Assembly: GCA_002746275.1 (NCBI GenBank)
Contig: NVWR01000006.1
Span: forward strand, 219,178-225,950
Direction of reading: 5' to 3'
DNA length: 6,773 nt
Source: Rhodobiaceae bacterium
GTDB taxonomy: Bacteria; Pseudomonadota; Alphaproteobacteria; Parvibaculales; Parvibaculaceae
Part shown: one piece after another, positions 5,645 to 6,773 of the stretch
Layout: each line of letters starts with the position of its first letter
Numbering within the stretch: position 1 is the first letter of the stretch
Notes under the pieces: model-generated
Databases searched by the model: none
Told to the model about the DNA's origin: nothing
Seen by the model: the letters and a program-made list of their open reading frames with translations, nothing else
Position numbers and translations under genes: made by a program

Positions 5645-6712
5645 TTACCGATGGGACAACAAGTCTTGTGCCTCTTTGATCAGCCCGTCGATGATTTCGC
5701 TCGTGGCCCTTTCTTGAGCCCGGGATCCGGCCTGGCCACTCCACAGATTATGAAAATCTGTTGATCCCTTTTCCAGAGCTGCTTTTGCCAAAGGGGCGAT
5801 GAGGGCGCGCTGGGTGGGGAAGGGGGCGGCCTGTTCTTCCAGGTGCGCCAAACTGTCGACCAGGTGATTACGCAGACTGCGCGCGGGACGCCCGGAGAAA
5901 AGCCGGGTGAGTTTTGTCTGCGCGTCGGGTGTTTTGGAAAGCGCCCTTTTGTGGAGAGGATGGGTGCTTGCTTCGGGCGCGCGCATAAATGCTGTGCCCA
6001 GTTGCACCCCGGCGGCACCCAGCAGGAAGGCGGCTGCGATGCCGCGGCCATCGAAAATACCACCCGCCGCGATGACGGGAATGGTGACTGCATCGACGAT
6101 GAGAGGCACAAGGGCCATGGTACCCATGTCGTTTAAGGCGGGGTCGCCGATGAAGCTGCCGCGATGGCCGCCCGCCTCGCTTCCTTGCGCCACAATGGCA
6201 TCCATGCCACCTGCCTGCAGCACCTTGGCTTCGATCGCAGATGTGGCGCAGCCGAGCAGGCGGACACCTTTGTCTTTCAGGGCCGTGACAGCATGAGGGG
6301 ATGGCAGGCCGAAGTGAAAACTCACAACCTTGGGTGGGGACATCAACAGAATATCGAGCACGTCGTCTGAAAAAGCAGAGGTACCGGTTTTGGGCTCGGG
6401 CACGGTGCCCAGGCCTGCGGTCTCATATTCAGCCTGCAAGGCCGCCGTCATCGGCTGTGGGTCAAAGCCCGCCAGATCGGGTTCGTTGTGCACAAAGAAG
6501 TTGAAATTAATCGGGTGATTGGTCGCTTGCCCCACTTCCCGCAACTGCTTTTTGAGGGCATCAGGAGGTGTCATGGCACACCCCAGAGAGCCCAGACACC
6601 CGGCATTGGCCGCGGCCAGCGCCATGGCAAGCGTTGAAACCCCTGCCATCGGGGCCTGGATAAGAGGATGCTCAATATCCAATAGTTCTTGTAAGCGTGT
6701 GTCTGGCCACAT
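5645..6712 (-). CDS. Nitronate monooxygenase (2-nitropropane dioxygenase) family flavoprotein
   Basis: This is a predicted cytosolic FMN-dependent TIM-barrel enzyme. Family members oxidise alkyl nitronates such as propionate 3-nitronate to carbonyl compounds and nitrite; the exact substrate here is inferred only. From the ATG at 6712 it has 355 residues, slightly longer than well-studied bacterial members. The N-terminus has HPLIQAPMAG (15-24), and FNFFV (70-74) follows. DAIVAQGSEAGGHRG spans 171-185 with the probable catalytic base H183. IPVIAAGGIFDGRG (211-224) and GVQLGTAF (235-242) form the FMN phosphate-binding region, and GRPAR (274-278) is typical. The frame stays open to a TTG at 6772 and possibly beyond the window, but the preceding 20 residues (including AARQKRGDN) do not look like the family start, while GGGGA lies seven bases before 6712. 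The gene is followed co-directionally by the two MAPEG genes, and its stop codon marks the edge of their duplicated unit. Confidence 0.9.
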   Translation of the reverse strand: MWPDTRLQELLDIEHPLIQAPMAGVSTLAMALAAANAGCLGSLGCAMTPPDALKKQLREVGQATNHPINFNFFVHNEPDLAGFDPQPMTAALQAEYETAGLGTVPEPKTGTSAFSDDVLDILLMSPPKVVSFHFGLPSPHAVTALKDKGVRLLGCATSAIEAKVLQAGGMDAIVAQGSEAGGHRGSFIGDPALNDMGTMALVPLIVDAVTIPVIAAGGIFDGRGIAAAFLLGAAGVQLGTAFMRAPEASTHPLHKRALSKTPDAQTKLTRLFSGRPARSLRNHLVDSLAHLEEQAAPFPTQRALIAPLAKAALEKGSTDFHNLWSGQAGSRAQERATSEIIDGLIKEAQDLLSHR

Positions 6713-6773
6713 GAAATTGTCCCCGCGTTTTTGCCGTGCCGCAAATGTGGAGAGCGGGGCCCCATTTTGCAAT

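Larger units (their letters stand above)
4547..5647 (-). repeat. Head-to-tail tandem duplication of a MAPEG unit
   Basis: Two direct copies of about 550 bp, roughly 4547-5099 and 5100-5647, abut each other. Each holds, on the minus strand, an upstream segment of about 120 bp, a GGAGG ribosome binding site seven bases before ATG, a 130-codon MAPEG gene and a hairpin with the shared arm TTGGGTGAC. Similarity in the upstream segments is clear (both contain TAAACGTC, CATGCCCGAC and TTGGCGAGGG) and fades at the stop codon of the NMO gene. The copies have diverged to about 68% protein identity by hand count (88 of 130), so the duplication is not recent. Confidence 0.85.

Overview
The window looks like chromosomal DNA of an alphaproteobacterium. 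SerA is the long form with an ASB and an ACT domain, serA is followed directly by purA (a pairing I recall from Hyphomicrobiales-type genomes), and base composition is moderately high in G+C. I cannot name a genus. Nothing points to a phage, plasmid, insertion sequence, CRISPR array, rRNA or tRNA.

Layout. Plus strand, 1-3396: a hairpin-rich leader (1-83), serA (D-3-phosphoglycerate dehydrogenase, complete), a 166-bp spacer holding two strong hairpins, purA (adenylosuccinate synthetase, complete), and a 76-residue membrane protein made of two glycine-zipper helices. Minus strand, 3432-6773, read from right to left: an FMN-dependent nitronate monooxygenase family protein (5645-6712), two tandem copies of a MAPEG-family four-helix membrane protein (5133-5525 and 4580-4972), and two small exported proteins of unknown function (4012-4443 and 3432-3884). 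The two gene sets converge at about 3397-3431.

How the genes fit together. serA and purA are housekeeping biosynthesis genes, for serine and AMP respectively. A clear Rho-independent terminator follows serA, so purA probably has its own promoter or depends on readthrough. The minus-strand block is accessory. NMO and MAPEG proteins are both plausible detoxification or redox functions, and they are adjacent and co-directional. The MAPEG gene was duplicated head to tail together with its 5' region and a 3' hairpin, as units of about 550 bp. The two exported proteins are distant paralogues of each other, sharing two cysteines and a GFDxW motif, and I recognise neither as a named family.

Most unusual structures: a perfect 13-bp inverted repeat with a 3-nt spacer inside the coding region of one exported protein, the clean MAPEG tandem duplication, the exported paralogue pair, and the regular double glycine zipper downstream of purA. 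I did not find convincing evidence of a wholly new multi-gene system.
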